Shown here piece after piece: positions 1 to 5,469 of a stretch of DNA of 6,299 nucleotides. The translations under genes were made by a program, and so were the position numbers. Each line of letters opens with the position of its first letter. Within the stretch, counting starts at the first letter, position 1. The stretch is from positions 1-6,299 of the forward strand of contig CALMIB010000018.1 in assembly GCA_937863945.1 (NCBI GenBank), written 5' to 3'. The notes beneath the pieces were generated by a model that did not search any database, was not told the origin of the DNA, and worked only from the letters and a program-made list of their open reading frames with translations. This DNA is from an uncultured Longilinea sp. Its GTDB lineage: Bacteria; Chloroflexota; Anaerolineae; Anaerolineales; Anaerolineaceae.

Positions 1-301
1 CCAGCGCCCCTCGCAGATCTACGATGAGGTCATGTCGCAACTCGGCACGCGCGTCACCGGCTGGCTGGGCGACGACGCCGACATCGCGGCGGTGCTTTCA
101 GGGCTGGCCGGCCGAGACGCGCTGCGCGGCATGCTGGCGCGCCTGCAACCCAAGGAAGAGGTGCTGATGCTGGGCTGGGGCACGCCCATGCCCATCCTGG
201 TGCGCTCGCGCCGCTACGACGACAAGTTCTGGCAGGATCTGCTGGGCAAGAACCAGCCCGGCTCCCGCAGCCTGGAGGATTTGCAGAGTTTGTGGGGGTA
301 A
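1..301 (+). CDS. C-terminal end of an ATP-binding protein, DUF87/HerA-like (5' partial)
   Basis: The reading frame is open from the left edge (first full codon at position 2) to a TAA at 299-301, giving the last 99 residues of a longer protein. It opens with QRPSQIYDEVMSQLGTRV, which matches the 'QRPS-I-x-E-V-xSQ-C/G-T' block that follows the ATPase core in HerA/DUF87-type translocase-like ATPases (a sensor/arginine-finger region in that family). It is followed by a DDADIAAVLSGL segment and a C-terminal GWGTPMPILVRSRRYDDKFW block, which I associate with DUF87-containing ATP-binding proteins. The Walker A and B motifs would lie upstream of the window. The ATG at 32 is an internal methionine, not the start. 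The function in this organism (DNA translocation or conjugation-like transfer) cannot be told from the tail. No intrinsic terminator with a T tract follows the stop; the hairpin repeat starting at 327 is the nearest structure. Confidence 0.72.
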   Translation, partial: QRPSQIYDEVMSQLGTRVTGWLGDDADIAAVLSGLAGRDALRGMLARLQPKEEVLMLGWGTPMPILVRSRRYDDKFWQDLLGKNQPGSRSLEDLQSLWG

Positions 302-326
302 ATAGCGATTGGCTAAAAGCGATGAA

Positions 327-596
327 TGCTCGTAGTAGCGACGTCAGTCGCTTCATCCCCCGCGCCTTTGTGATGCGCGCCGCACATCCAACCCATCGCT
401 GCCTTCGCAGTGAAAAGCTGAGCGCGGTCTGGAGACCGCGCAAGATCACGTTTCCACCCTCATCACATCGTTTTATTATTCGTTTAACCCGGTTACAATT
501 AATCCTTCAACCAGATAATTTCAACCTGCCGCTGCCTTCGTGTGCTTCGCATCTTCGCGGTAAGATCAAGAGCGACTGACGTCGCTACTACGAGCA
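327..596. repeat. 270-bp element with perfect 26-bp terminal inverted repeats
   Basis: Positions 327-352 are the exact reverse complement of 571-596. Each arm also holds a small hairpin: AGCGAC/GTCGCT with a 4-nt loop (337-342 with 347-352 on the left, 571-576 with 581-586 on the right). The interior contains a stronger hairpin at 422-441 and an 11-bp direct repeat CGCTGCCTTCG (397-407 and 530-540). The only flanking duplication is AA on either side, which is too short to count as proof of transposition. No transposase is encoded. It could be a miniature inverted-repeat element, or two REP-like hairpin units inserted head to head. I recall similar hairpin units from Chloroflexota genomes but cannot verify this. 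Confidence 0.75.
422..441. repeat. Perfect hairpin inside the inverted-repeat element
   Basis: GCGCGGTCT (422-430) is the exact reverse complement of AGACCGCGC (433-441), separated by GG. A realistic fold is an 8-bp GC-rich stem closed by a TGGA loop. It is followed by CAAGATCACG, not a T tract, on the plus strand, and preceded by CTCAGC (minus sense) on the other, so it does not look like an intrinsic terminator. It is more likely a REP-type unit of the surrounding element. Confidence 0.65.
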
Positions 597-660
597 AAGC
601 ACAGCCGTTTGCGGTTATGCGTCAATGGCAGAGTGGGGCAGGTAGAGATGGGAGACAAAT

Positions 661-682
661 CCCACCCCCCCCAGCCCCCCCC
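661..682 (-). other. G-quadruplex motif on the minus strand
   Basis: The plus strand reads CCC A C8 AG C8. On the minus strand this is two runs of eight G separated by CT and then T plus GGG, enough for four G3 runs with short loops. It lies about 70-90 bases downstream of the GNAT stop codon in the direction of that gene, so it would be in the GNAT transcript's 3' region. Folding is predicted from the sequence pattern alone. Long homopolymer runs are also prone to length errors in sequencing. Confidence 0.55.
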
Positions 683-753
683 AAACTTGTTCATTCACCG
701 GGCCGGCCGCCTTTCCTCAGCGACTCAGAACCCGGACCACATCACTTTTCCCC

Positions 754-1194
754 TCACCGCCCAATATTGTAGCGGTAGATATTCGTGTGCCGCGTCACGA
801 AGCCCACGCGCACGTACAGGCGGTTGGCGGCTTCGCGCGAGGGGCGCGAGGTCAGGTCCACGGTGACGGCGCCTTCCTGCTTGGCGCGCTCGATCGCGGC
901 GCGGGTGAGCGCCTCGCCGATGCCCTTGCCGCGCGACTCGCCGTCCACCACCACGTCCTCGATCCAGGCGCGCACGCCGGTGGGCACGCGGAACACCGCC
1001 AGCGTCAGCGAACCGACCAGGCGGTTTCCGTTTTCGGGGTCGCGTGCGCCCAGCAGGATGCTGGCGCGCGAGGCGACCATTTCCTCCAGTTCGGCGCGCG
1101 TGGGCGGCGGGTTGGAGGAGGAGAGCTGCGGGATGAGGCGCTCAAAGGCCTCCACAATCTCATCGGTGACCTGCGTGATTTCAAAAACGTCCAT
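754..1194 (-). CDS. GNAT family N-acetyltransferase
   Basis: The protein has 146 residues, a normal length for a single-domain GCN5-related acetyltransferase, which transfers the acetyl group of acetyl-CoA to an amine. Motif A is clear: the strand WIEDVVVDGESRG (77-89) leads into the pyrophosphate-binding loop RGKGIG (88-93; R/QxxGxG/A) and its helix EALTRAAIERAKQEG. Motif B follows as VDLTSRPSREAANRLYVRVGF (112-132), with Tyr127 in the position often used as the general acid. The 'TSRPSREAANRLY' wording is common in small bacterial GNATs of unknown substrate, so the acceptor cannot be named. The ATG at 1194 is preceded by AGGGG (1203-1199 on the minus strand) at a short spacing of 4 nt, and a TACAAT box lies about 50 bp upstream. 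It runs in the same direction as tag but 193 bp away, and converges with the ATPase gene. Confidence 0.9.
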   Translation of the reverse strand: MDVFEITQVTDEIVEAFERLIPQLSSSNPPPTRAELEEMVASRASILLGARDPENGNRLVGSLTLAVFRVPTGVRAWIEDVVVDGESRGKGIGEALTRAAIERAKQEGAVTVDLTSRPSREAANRLYVRVGFVTRHTNIYRYNIGR

Positions 1195-1246
1195 GGTTCC
1201 CCTGTTGCGCTTGCGAAAGATTGAGGTCGGGCCGGCGCCCGCAAAT

Positions 1247-1252
1247 ATTGTA
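1247..1252 (-). promoter_or_regulatory. Candidate -10 box for the GNAT gene
   Basis: On the minus strand TACAAT (1252 to 1247) sits in the context GGTTACAATATTTG, an AT-rich island in GC-rich DNA. The start of transcription would be near 1240, giving a leader of about 45 nt before the ATG at 1194. The -35 region at the expected distance (ACGAAC) is poor, so this rests on the -10 box and its position. Confidence 0.45.
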
Positions 1253-1338
1253 ACCCAAATCGTGCCTGCGTTCGTGCCGTTTTAGCGCGAATCCGCGCGG
1301 CTGCGTACCTTGAGGCTGCGTCAAATGGCGCCGGGTCT

Positions 1339-1365
1339 CTCCTAAATTTGCAGAATTTGGGGGAG
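1339..1365. repeat. AT-cored hairpin between tag and the GNAT gene
   Basis: AAATT (1344-1348) pairs with AATTT (1354-1358) around a TGCAG loop, and CTCC (1339-1342) pairs with GGAG (1362-1365) across a small interior loop (T against GGG). It lies just downstream of the tag stop in tag's direction, but no T tract follows on either strand, so a classical terminator is not supported. The AT core stands out from its surroundings and is followed by GGCCGCAGGCC, another short stem. It may be another interspersed hairpin repeat. Confidence 0.5.
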
Positions 1366-1387
1366 GTGGCCGCAGGCCGGAGGAGGT

Positions 1388-1936
1388 TCAACTACCCCGC
1401 ATCCAGGGCGGATTCAAGGCCGCGATGCGCGCATGGATCGGGCAGTCGGGGCTGTGCGCGCCGGGCAGGTAGCCGGTGCTCATCAGAAACTCGCCGACGA
1501 TCTCGCCGCCGGTGAAGACAAAGTGCTGCCTGAACAGCTTCACCCAGCCCTCTTTGGGCAGCGGGTGGTGCGCGTCCAGCCAGGCGGCAAACGAGCCGTG
1601 CTCCGCGCGCAGCGCCTGGATGCGCCGGGCGTTCTCCACCGCGGCGTTGATCTTCAACCGGTTGCGGATGATGCCCGCGTCGGCCAGCAGGCGGGCGCGC
1701 TCGTCCTCACCGTAGGCGGCCACGCAGTCGATGTCGAAGCCGTCGTAGGCGCGCCGGAAGTTGTCGGCCTTCTTGAGGATGGTGATCCACGACAGCCCGG
1801 CCTGGTTAATCTCGAACATCAACCGCTCGAACAGCAGCGCGTCGTCGCGCAGTGGAAAGCCGTAATGGTTGGCGTGGTATTCGTGGTTGAAAGTGTCTTC
1901 GGGGTGGGCGAGGCAGTATTCGCAGTAGGGCTGCAT
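1388..1936 (-). CDS. tag: DNA-3-methyladenine glycosylase I
   Basis: The protein has 182 residues, the usual size of Tag, the base-excision enzyme that removes 3-methyladenine from alkylated DNA. The family pattern is complete. EYHANHYGFP (19-28) corresponds to the 'YHDNEWGVP' block. FEINQAGLSWITILKK (41-56) carries the conserved Glu42 (equivalent to the E. coli Glu38 base-recognition residue) and Trp50. The zinc-snap ligands of Tag are accounted for by Cys8, His21, His161 and Cys165, with HSPDC giving the H-x3-C pair and the 13-residue Cys8-His21 spacing matching E. coli. TGYLPGAHSPDCPIH (154-168) is typical of the non-enterobacterial members. I chose the ATG at 1936 because it has AGGAG seven bases upstream and starts exactly where the family does; the open frame runs on upstream to 2326, but that part overlaps the start of kdpD antisense and is a shadow. 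The gene is divergent from kdpD. Confidence 0.95.
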   Translation of the reverse strand: MQPYCEYCLAHPEDTFNHEYHANHYGFPLRDDALLFERLMFEINQAGLSWITILKKADNFRRAYDGFDIDCVAAYGEDERARLLADAGIIRNRLKINAAVENARRIQALRAEHGSFAAWLDAHHPLPKEGWVKLFRQHFVFTGGEIVGEFLMSTGYLPGAHSPDCPIHARIAALNPPWMRGS

Positions 1937-1943
1937 GGCGTGG

Positions 1944-1948
1944 CTCCT
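1944..1948 (-). promoter_or_regulatory. Ribosome binding site deciding the tag start
   Basis: AGGAG on the minus strand is 7 nt before the ATG at 1936. It fixes this start against the much longer upstream extension of the same open frame. Confidence 0.75.
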
Positions 1949-1969
1949 GTGATTGGAGGGGTGGAAAGA

Positions 1970-1975
1970 AGTATA
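1970..1975 (-). promoter_or_regulatory. Candidate -10 box for tag
   Basis: On the minus strand TATACT (1975 to 1970) matches the -10 consensus at 5 of 6 positions. Transcription would start near 1963, about 27 nt before the ATG at 1936, leaving room for the AGGAG site. The -35 position falls in a T-rich tract (CTTTTT), a weak match. The box directly abuts the interspersed repeat at 1976-1996. Confidence 0.45.
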
Positions 1976-1996
1976 ACCACGAAACACACGAAAAAA
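1976..1996 (-). repeat. Short interspersed CACGAA-type repeat
   Basis: The plus strand reads AACCACGAAACACACGAA and runs into an A7 tract. In translation this is the 'TTKHTKK' string that I remember recurring in spurious bacterial ORFs because the DNA repeat is widespread. Its minus-strand core TTCGTGTGTTTCG (1992 to 1980) matches TTCGTGTGCTTCG at 537-549 at 12 of 13 positions, so the window holds two copies in opposite orientation. The family name and wide occurrence are from memory. Confidence 0.55.
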
Positions 1997-2103
1997 AGAA
2001 CGAATTAAGTGAGTCTTCTCTGACCTACCCCTTACAGGCCAGGAGGGTAAATTCCGACCCGCGGGAAACGGATGGATTTGGGCTGCCCGCCCGCCCTCCG
2101 GCG

Positions 2104-2109
2104 TATAAT
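2104..2109 (+). promoter_or_regulatory. TATAAT box placed for a leaderless kdpD transcript
   Basis: A perfect TATAAT ends 6 nt before the kdpD ATG at 2116, so transcription would begin at or beside the A of the start codon. There is no Shine-Dalgarno sequence at a workable distance (only GGGG ending 1 nt before ATG). The -35 region is poor; the nearest TTG is TTGGGC at 2078-2083 with a 20-bp spacer. The same box-to-ATG spacing occurs at kdpE. Confidence 0.6.
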
Positions 2110-2115
2110 CGGGGT

Positions 2116-4707
2116 ATGACCGGCCGGTTGAAACTCTTTTTGGGATACGCGCCCGGCGTGGGCAAGACCAGCGCCCTGCTCGCGGCGGCTTTGCAGCGTG
2201 CGCAGCAGGGCGAAAGCGTGCTGGTGGCGGCTGCCAGCGGGGACGGCCCCGCGGAGAGCGCCGGGCTGCTGGCGCAATTGGAGCGCGTGCCCCCGGCCGC
2301 CGGCGGCGGGCTGGACGTGGGCGCACTGCTGGCGCGGCGCCCCGACCTGGTGGTGGTGGACGACCTGCACGCCGCCAACCCGGCCGGCGCGCGCCACCCG
2401 CGCCGCTACCAGGACGTGCAGGCGTTGCTGGACGGCGGGCTGGACGTGTTCGCCGCGCTGGACGCGCAGCACCTGGAGAGCCTGATCGACGATGTGCAGG
2501 CCATCACCGGCTACCGCGAGCCTTTGAGCGTGCCGGACGAGCTGGCCGACCGGGCCGCGGTGATCGAGCTGGTGGACCTGCCGCCCGCGGAGCTGCTGCA
2601 GCGTTTCCGCGCCGGGCAGGTGGCCGCGCCGGAGCTTTCGCTGAGCGCGGCCGAAAAATTCTTCCGGCTGGGCAACCTCACCGCGCTGCGCGAACTGGCC
2701 CTGCGCCGCGCCGCCGGGCGGGCCGCCTCCATGCGCCCGCAGGATGAGTCCGCTCCGGGACCGGCCGGCGAGCGCCTGATGGTGTGCGTCAGCTCGCACC
2801 CGCTCTCCGAGCGGCTGGTGCGCGCCGGGCGGCGGCTGGCCGGCGACCTGAAGGCCGATTGGATGGTGGTGTACGTGGAGACCCCCGACCGGGCGCGCTT
2901 TTCGGCCAGCCACAGCCAGCGCCTGGCCGCCACGCTGCGCCTGGCCGAGCAGCTCGGCGCGCGCGTCGAACGCCTGACCGGCCTCAGCGTGGCCGACACC
3001 CTGCTGGAATACGCCCGCCGCAACAACTTCACCAAATTGATCATCGGCAACCCGGCCCGCCCGCGCTGGCAACAGGTGCTGTTTGGCTCGGTGGTGGATG
3101 AGATCATCCGGCGCAGCGGCAGCATCGGCGTGTACGTGCTCAGCGACGAGCGCGGCCCGCTGCAGCAGGGCCTGCCCGAAACCTGGCGCCCGCGCAGCGG
3201 CTGGCTGCGCTACCTGGGCGCCGTCCTGCTGGTGGCGCTGATCACGCTGATCAGTTTCCCTATTCACCTGCGCCTCGAGCCGACCAACCTGGCCATGCTC
3301 TACCTGCTGGGCGTGCTGGCCGCGGCCATTTACCTGGGGCGCGGGCCGTCGCTGCTGGCCGCGCTGCTGGGCGTGCTTTCATTTGACTTTTTCCTGATCG
3401 AGCCGCGCTTCAGCCTGAGCGTGGAGGATACCCAGTACGTGCTCACCTTCCTGGCACTGTTCCTGGTAGGAACGGTGGTTTCGGGGCTGGCCGGCACCGT
3501 GCGCGACCAGGTGGAAGCCAGCCGGCGGCGCGAGGCGCAAACCGCCGCGCTGTACGCGCTCAGCCGCGACCTGACCATCCAGCTCGACCTGACGGCCGTC
3601 ATGCAGACGGTCATCGAGCAGGTGGGGCAGTCCTTCGGCCGCCAGGCGGCCATTCTGCTGCCCGAGGGCGGTCCGTTGCGTCTGCGCGCGGCCAGCCCGG
3701 GCTTTGAGGCCACCCCGGCGATGCTCACGGCCGCCGCCTGGGCCTTCGAGCGCGGCCTGCCGGCCGGGCGCGGCACCGAAACGCTGCCCGACTTGCCCGT
3801 CCGCCTTCAGCCGCTGATGACCGGGCAGGGCGCGGTGGGCGTGCTGGCCGTGCGCCCCGTCGAAAGCGACCGTTACCTGAGCACCGAGCAGCGCCAGTTG
3901 CTGGAAGCCTATTCCGGGCTGGCGGCGCTGGCCATCGAGCGCGCCCTGCTGGCCGAGGAGGTCAACCGCGCGCGCCTGGCGCAGGAAACCGAGAAACTGC
4001 AAACCGCGCTGCTCAATTCCATCTCGCACGACCTGCGCACCCCGCTGGCCGCCATCACCGGCGCGTTCAGCAGCCTGCGCGAGGCCGAAGACCCCGCCCC
4101 CGACGCGCCCCGCCTGGACCGCGCCACGCGCCTGGAACTGATCGACACCGGCTGGAGCGAAGCCGATCACCTTAACCGCCTGGTGGGCAACCTGCTGGAC
4201 ATGACCCGCCTGGAGGCCGGCGGGCTGCACCTGCGCCGCTCGCCCATCGACGTGGAGGAAGCCGCCGGCGCGGCCATCCAGCGCCTGCGCGGCCGCCTGA
4301 AGGATATCCGCGTGCAAACCCGCATCCCCGCCGGGCTGCCGCCGGTCAGCGCCGACGCGCTGCTGCTGGAACAGGTGCTGGTCAACCTGCTGGATAACGC
4401 CGCCAAATTCACCGCGGAGGACGGCACCATCGAAGTGTCGGCGCGCGCCCTGCCGGAGGCGGTCGAGTTCAGCGTGGCCGACAACGGCCCGGGCATCCCG
4501 CCGGACGAGCTGGAGCGCGTGTTCGACAAGTTCTACCGCGTGCGCCCCAGGGGCGGGCCGGGCGGCATCGGCCTGGGGCTTTCGATCTGCAAGGGCATCA
4601 TCGAAGCCCACGGCGGGCAGATCGAGGCGCGCAACCGCCCGCAGGGCGGCGCCGAATTTGCCTTTACCCTGCCGCTGGCGCGGGTACCTTCCCGGCGGAT
4701 GAGGTAA
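2116..4707 (+). CDS. kdpD: KdpD-type osmosensitive potassium sensor histidine kinase, divergent N-terminal domain
   Basis: The 863-residue membrane kinase has all KdpD parts in order. The N-terminal KdpD domain (1-200) has Walker A GYAPGVGKT (10-18), a Walker B-like strand LVVVDD (78-83), GARHPRRYQDVQALL (91-105), AQHLESL (117-123) and FFRLGNLTALRELALRR (182-198). A USP-like domain follows (220-343), then four membrane segments (about 363-383, 390-408, 409-428, 440-462), an arginine-rich linker (461-475) and a GAF-like domain (490-610). The kinase core has SHDLRTPL with His638, the N box NLLDNAAKF (757-765), DNGPGI (789-794), the F box FDKFYR and GGIGLGL (816-822). In KdpD the kinase phosphorylates KdpE when potassium is limiting. 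The N-terminal domain is about 12 residues short and lacks the family's ETHGR motif (ASGDGP instead); DELAH is DDLHA. The ATG at 2116 fits the domain's start. kdpE follows 9 bp on; no kdpFABC is in view. Confidence 0.93.
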   Translation: MTGRLKLFLGYAPGVGKTSALLAAALQRAQQGESVLVAAASGDGPAESAGLLAQLERVPPAAGGGLDVGALLARRPDLVVVDDLHAANPAGARHPRRYQDVQALLDGGLDVFAALDAQHLESLIDDVQAITGYREPLSVPDELADRAAVIELVDLPPAELLQRFRAGQVAAPELSLSAAEKFFRLGNLTALRELALRRAAGRAASMRPQDESAPGPAGERLMVCVSSHPLSERLVRAGRRLAGDLKADWMVVYVETPDRARFSASHSQRLAATLRLAEQLGARVERLTGLSVADTLLEYARRNNFTKLIIGNPARPRWQQVLFGSVVDEIIRRSGSIGVYVLSDERGPLQQGLPETWRPRSGWLRYLGAVLLVALITLISFPIHLRLEPTNLAMLYLLGVLAAAIYLGRGPSLLAALLGVLSFDFFLIEPRFSLSVEDTQYVLTFLALFLVGTVVSGLAGTVRDQVEASRRREAQTAALYALSRDLTIQLDLTAVMQTVIEQVGQSFGRQAAILLPEGGPLRLRAASPGFEATPAMLTAAAWAFERGLPAGRGTETLPDLPVRLQPLMTGQGAVGVLAVRPVESDRYLSTEQRQLLEAYSGLAALAIERALLAEEVNRARLAQETEKLQTALLNSISHDLRTPLAAITGAFSSLREAEDPAPDAPRLDRATRLELIDTGWSEADHLNRLVGNLLDMTRLEAGGLHLRRSPIDVEEAAGAAIQRLRGRLKDIRVQTRIPAGLPPVSADALLLEQVLVNLLDNAAKFTAEDGTIEVSARALPEAVEFSVADNGPGIPPDELERVFDKFYRVRPRGGPGGIGLGLSICKGIIEAHGGQIEARNRPQGGAEFAFTLPLARVPSRRMR

Positions 4708-4710
4708 AAT
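4705..4710 (+). promoter_or_regulatory. TAAAAT box placed for a leaderless kdpE transcript, overlapping the kdpD stop
   Basis: TAAAAT ends 6 nt before the kdpE ATG at 4717, the same geometry as TATAAT before kdpD. Its first three bases are the kdpD stop codon TAA. A second reading is that kdpE is translated from the kdpD mRNA using GAGG (4701-4704), but that site is 12 nt from the ATG, longer than usual. I see no good -35 hexamer in the coding sequence upstream. Confidence 0.4.
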
Positions 4711-4716
4711 GGCAGC

Positions 4717-5424
4717 ATGGCTGTGACCCATCCTCCCGACAGCGGCGCGCGCATCCTGCTCATCGACGACGAGCGCGCCATCCGCCGCCTGCTGCGCGCC
4801 GCGCTGGCCGCGCACGGCTACGAGGTGCTCGAAGCCGCTACGGGCGAGGAAGGCCTGCAAAGCGCCGCCACCCAGCACCCGGATGTGATCATCCTCGACC
4901 TGGGCCTGCCCGACCTGGACGGCGTGCAGGTCACCCGCCGGCTGCGCGAGTGGACCCAGACGCCCATCCTCATCCTCTCGGTACGCGGCAGCGAGGAGGA
5001 CAAGATCGCCGCGCTGGACGCCGGCGCGGACGACTACCTGACCAAGCCCTTCGGCACCGGCGAACTCACAGCGCGCATCCGCGCCGCGCTGCGGCGCGTC
5101 CAGCCGCCCGGCGAGGGGCAGCCGCTCTTCCAGGTGGACGGGCTGCGCGTGGATCTGCTGCACCGCGCCGTCAGCGTGGACGAGCAGCCCGTGGACCTGA
5201 CCCCCAACGAGTACGAGCTGCTCAAGCTGCTGGTGCAGCACGCCGGCAAGGTGGTGACCCACCGCCAGTTGCTACGTGCCGTGTGGGGCAGCGGCTACGA
5301 GGAGGAGGCCCATCTGCTGCGCGTCCACATCAGCAACCTGCGCCACAAAATCGAAAGCGACCCGGCGCAGCCGCGCTACATCCTGACCGAATCCGGGGTT
5401 GGCTACCGGCTCAAGCCGGGCTGA
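4717..5424 (+). CDS. kdpE: KdpE-type response regulator, OmpR/PhoB family
   Basis: This 235-residue cytoplasmic DNA-binding regulator is of normal length for the family. The receiver domain (about 12-128) has the acidic pair Asp17-Asp18, the phosphoacceptor Asp61 in VIILDLGLPDLDG, the switch Ser88 in ILILSVRGSEEDKI, and Lys110 in DDYLTKPFGTGEL. The phrase 'SVRGSEEDKIAALDAGADDYLTKPFG' is characteristic of KdpE. The C-terminal winged helix (about 137-235) shows LTPNEYELLKLLVQHAGKVVTHRQLL, the recognition helix region LLRVHISNLRHKIE (200-213) and the wing GVGYRL (227-232). It is the evident partner of the kinase ending 9 bp upstream and in characterised bacteria activates kdpFABC. That operon is not here, so its target sites must lie elsewhere. 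It may be transcribed both with kdpD and from the TAAAAT box at 4705. The stop is TGA at 5422-5424. Confidence 0.93.
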   Translation: MAVTHPPDSGARILLIDDERAIRRLLRAALAAHGYEVLEAATGEEGLQSAATQHPDVIILDLGLPDLDGVQVTRRLREWTQTPILILSVRGSEEDKIAALDAGADDYLTKPFGTGELTARIRAALRRVQPPGEGQPLFQVDGLRVDLLHRAVSVDEQPVDLTPNEYELLKLLVQHAGKVVTHRQLLRAVWGSGYEEEAHLLRVHISNLRHKIESDPAQPRYILTESGVGYRLKPG

Positions 5425-5459
5425 CTTGCCCCGACCCGTTTTCAACTCAATTCGCGATT

Positions 5460-5465
5460 GGAGGG
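5460..5465 (+). promoter_or_regulatory. Ribosome binding site deciding the ppk2 start
   Basis: GGAGGG ends 4 nt before the ATG at 5470, a strong Shine-Dalgarno match. An in-frame TTG at 5458 overlaps this site and would add four residues (MEGD), so the ATG is preferred. This contrasts with kdpD and kdpE, which lack well-placed sites. Confidence 0.75.
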
Positions 5466-5469
5466 TGAC

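Larger units (their letters stand above)
302..753. other. Non-coding stretch with repeats
   Basis: These 452 bases lie between the stop of the ATPase tail and the stop of the minus-strand GNAT, so the two genes converge here. Short open frames exist on both strands, but none has a plausible ribosome binding site or a recognisable product, and their translations follow the repeats. The stretch holds a 270-bp inverted-repeat element (327-596), an internal hairpin (422-441), a locally AT-rich patch (about 465-520) and two C8 tracts (665-672 and 675-682). Between 683 and 753 I see only a GC palindrome around 701-710 (GGGCCGGCC-like). Confidence 0.7.

Noticed and set aside
471..499. Possible plus-strand promoter TTTTAT-17-TACAAT
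   Set aside because: The -35 match is weak, the region is locally AT-rich within a repeat element, and no plus-strand gene follows.
327..596. CRISPR array
   Set aside because: The repeats are two inverted copies 218 bp apart, with no regular direct repeats or spacers.
649..664. TGGGA/TCCCA hairpin as terminator of the ATPase or GNAT gene
   Set aside because: The stem is 5 bp and is followed by C tracts rather than T, so it has no terminator character on either strand.
292..772. Short plus-strand open frames in the repeat region
   Set aside because: Their translations follow the inverted repeats and C tracts, they have no Shine-Dalgarno site, and no family is recognisable.
787..1285. Plus-strand open frames across the GNAT gene
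   Set aside because: They are shadows of the GNAT coding strand with no domain-like sequence and no ribosome binding site.
1937..2326. N-terminal extension of tag in the same frame
   Set aside because: The extension is Arg/Pro-rich, overlaps the kdpD start, includes the interspersed repeat, and lies upstream of a good AGGAG-ATG start at the family boundary.
2032..3267. Long minus-strand open frames opposite kdpD (also 3379-5262)
   Set aside because: They are antisense to strongly recognisable kdpD and kdpE, have low-complexity Arg/Ala/Gln/His-rich translations, and arise from high third-position GC.
5406..5419. CCGGC-TCAA-GCCGG hairpin at the end of kdpE as a terminator
   Set aside because: It is inside the coding sequence, has only a 5-bp stem, and is not followed by a T tract.
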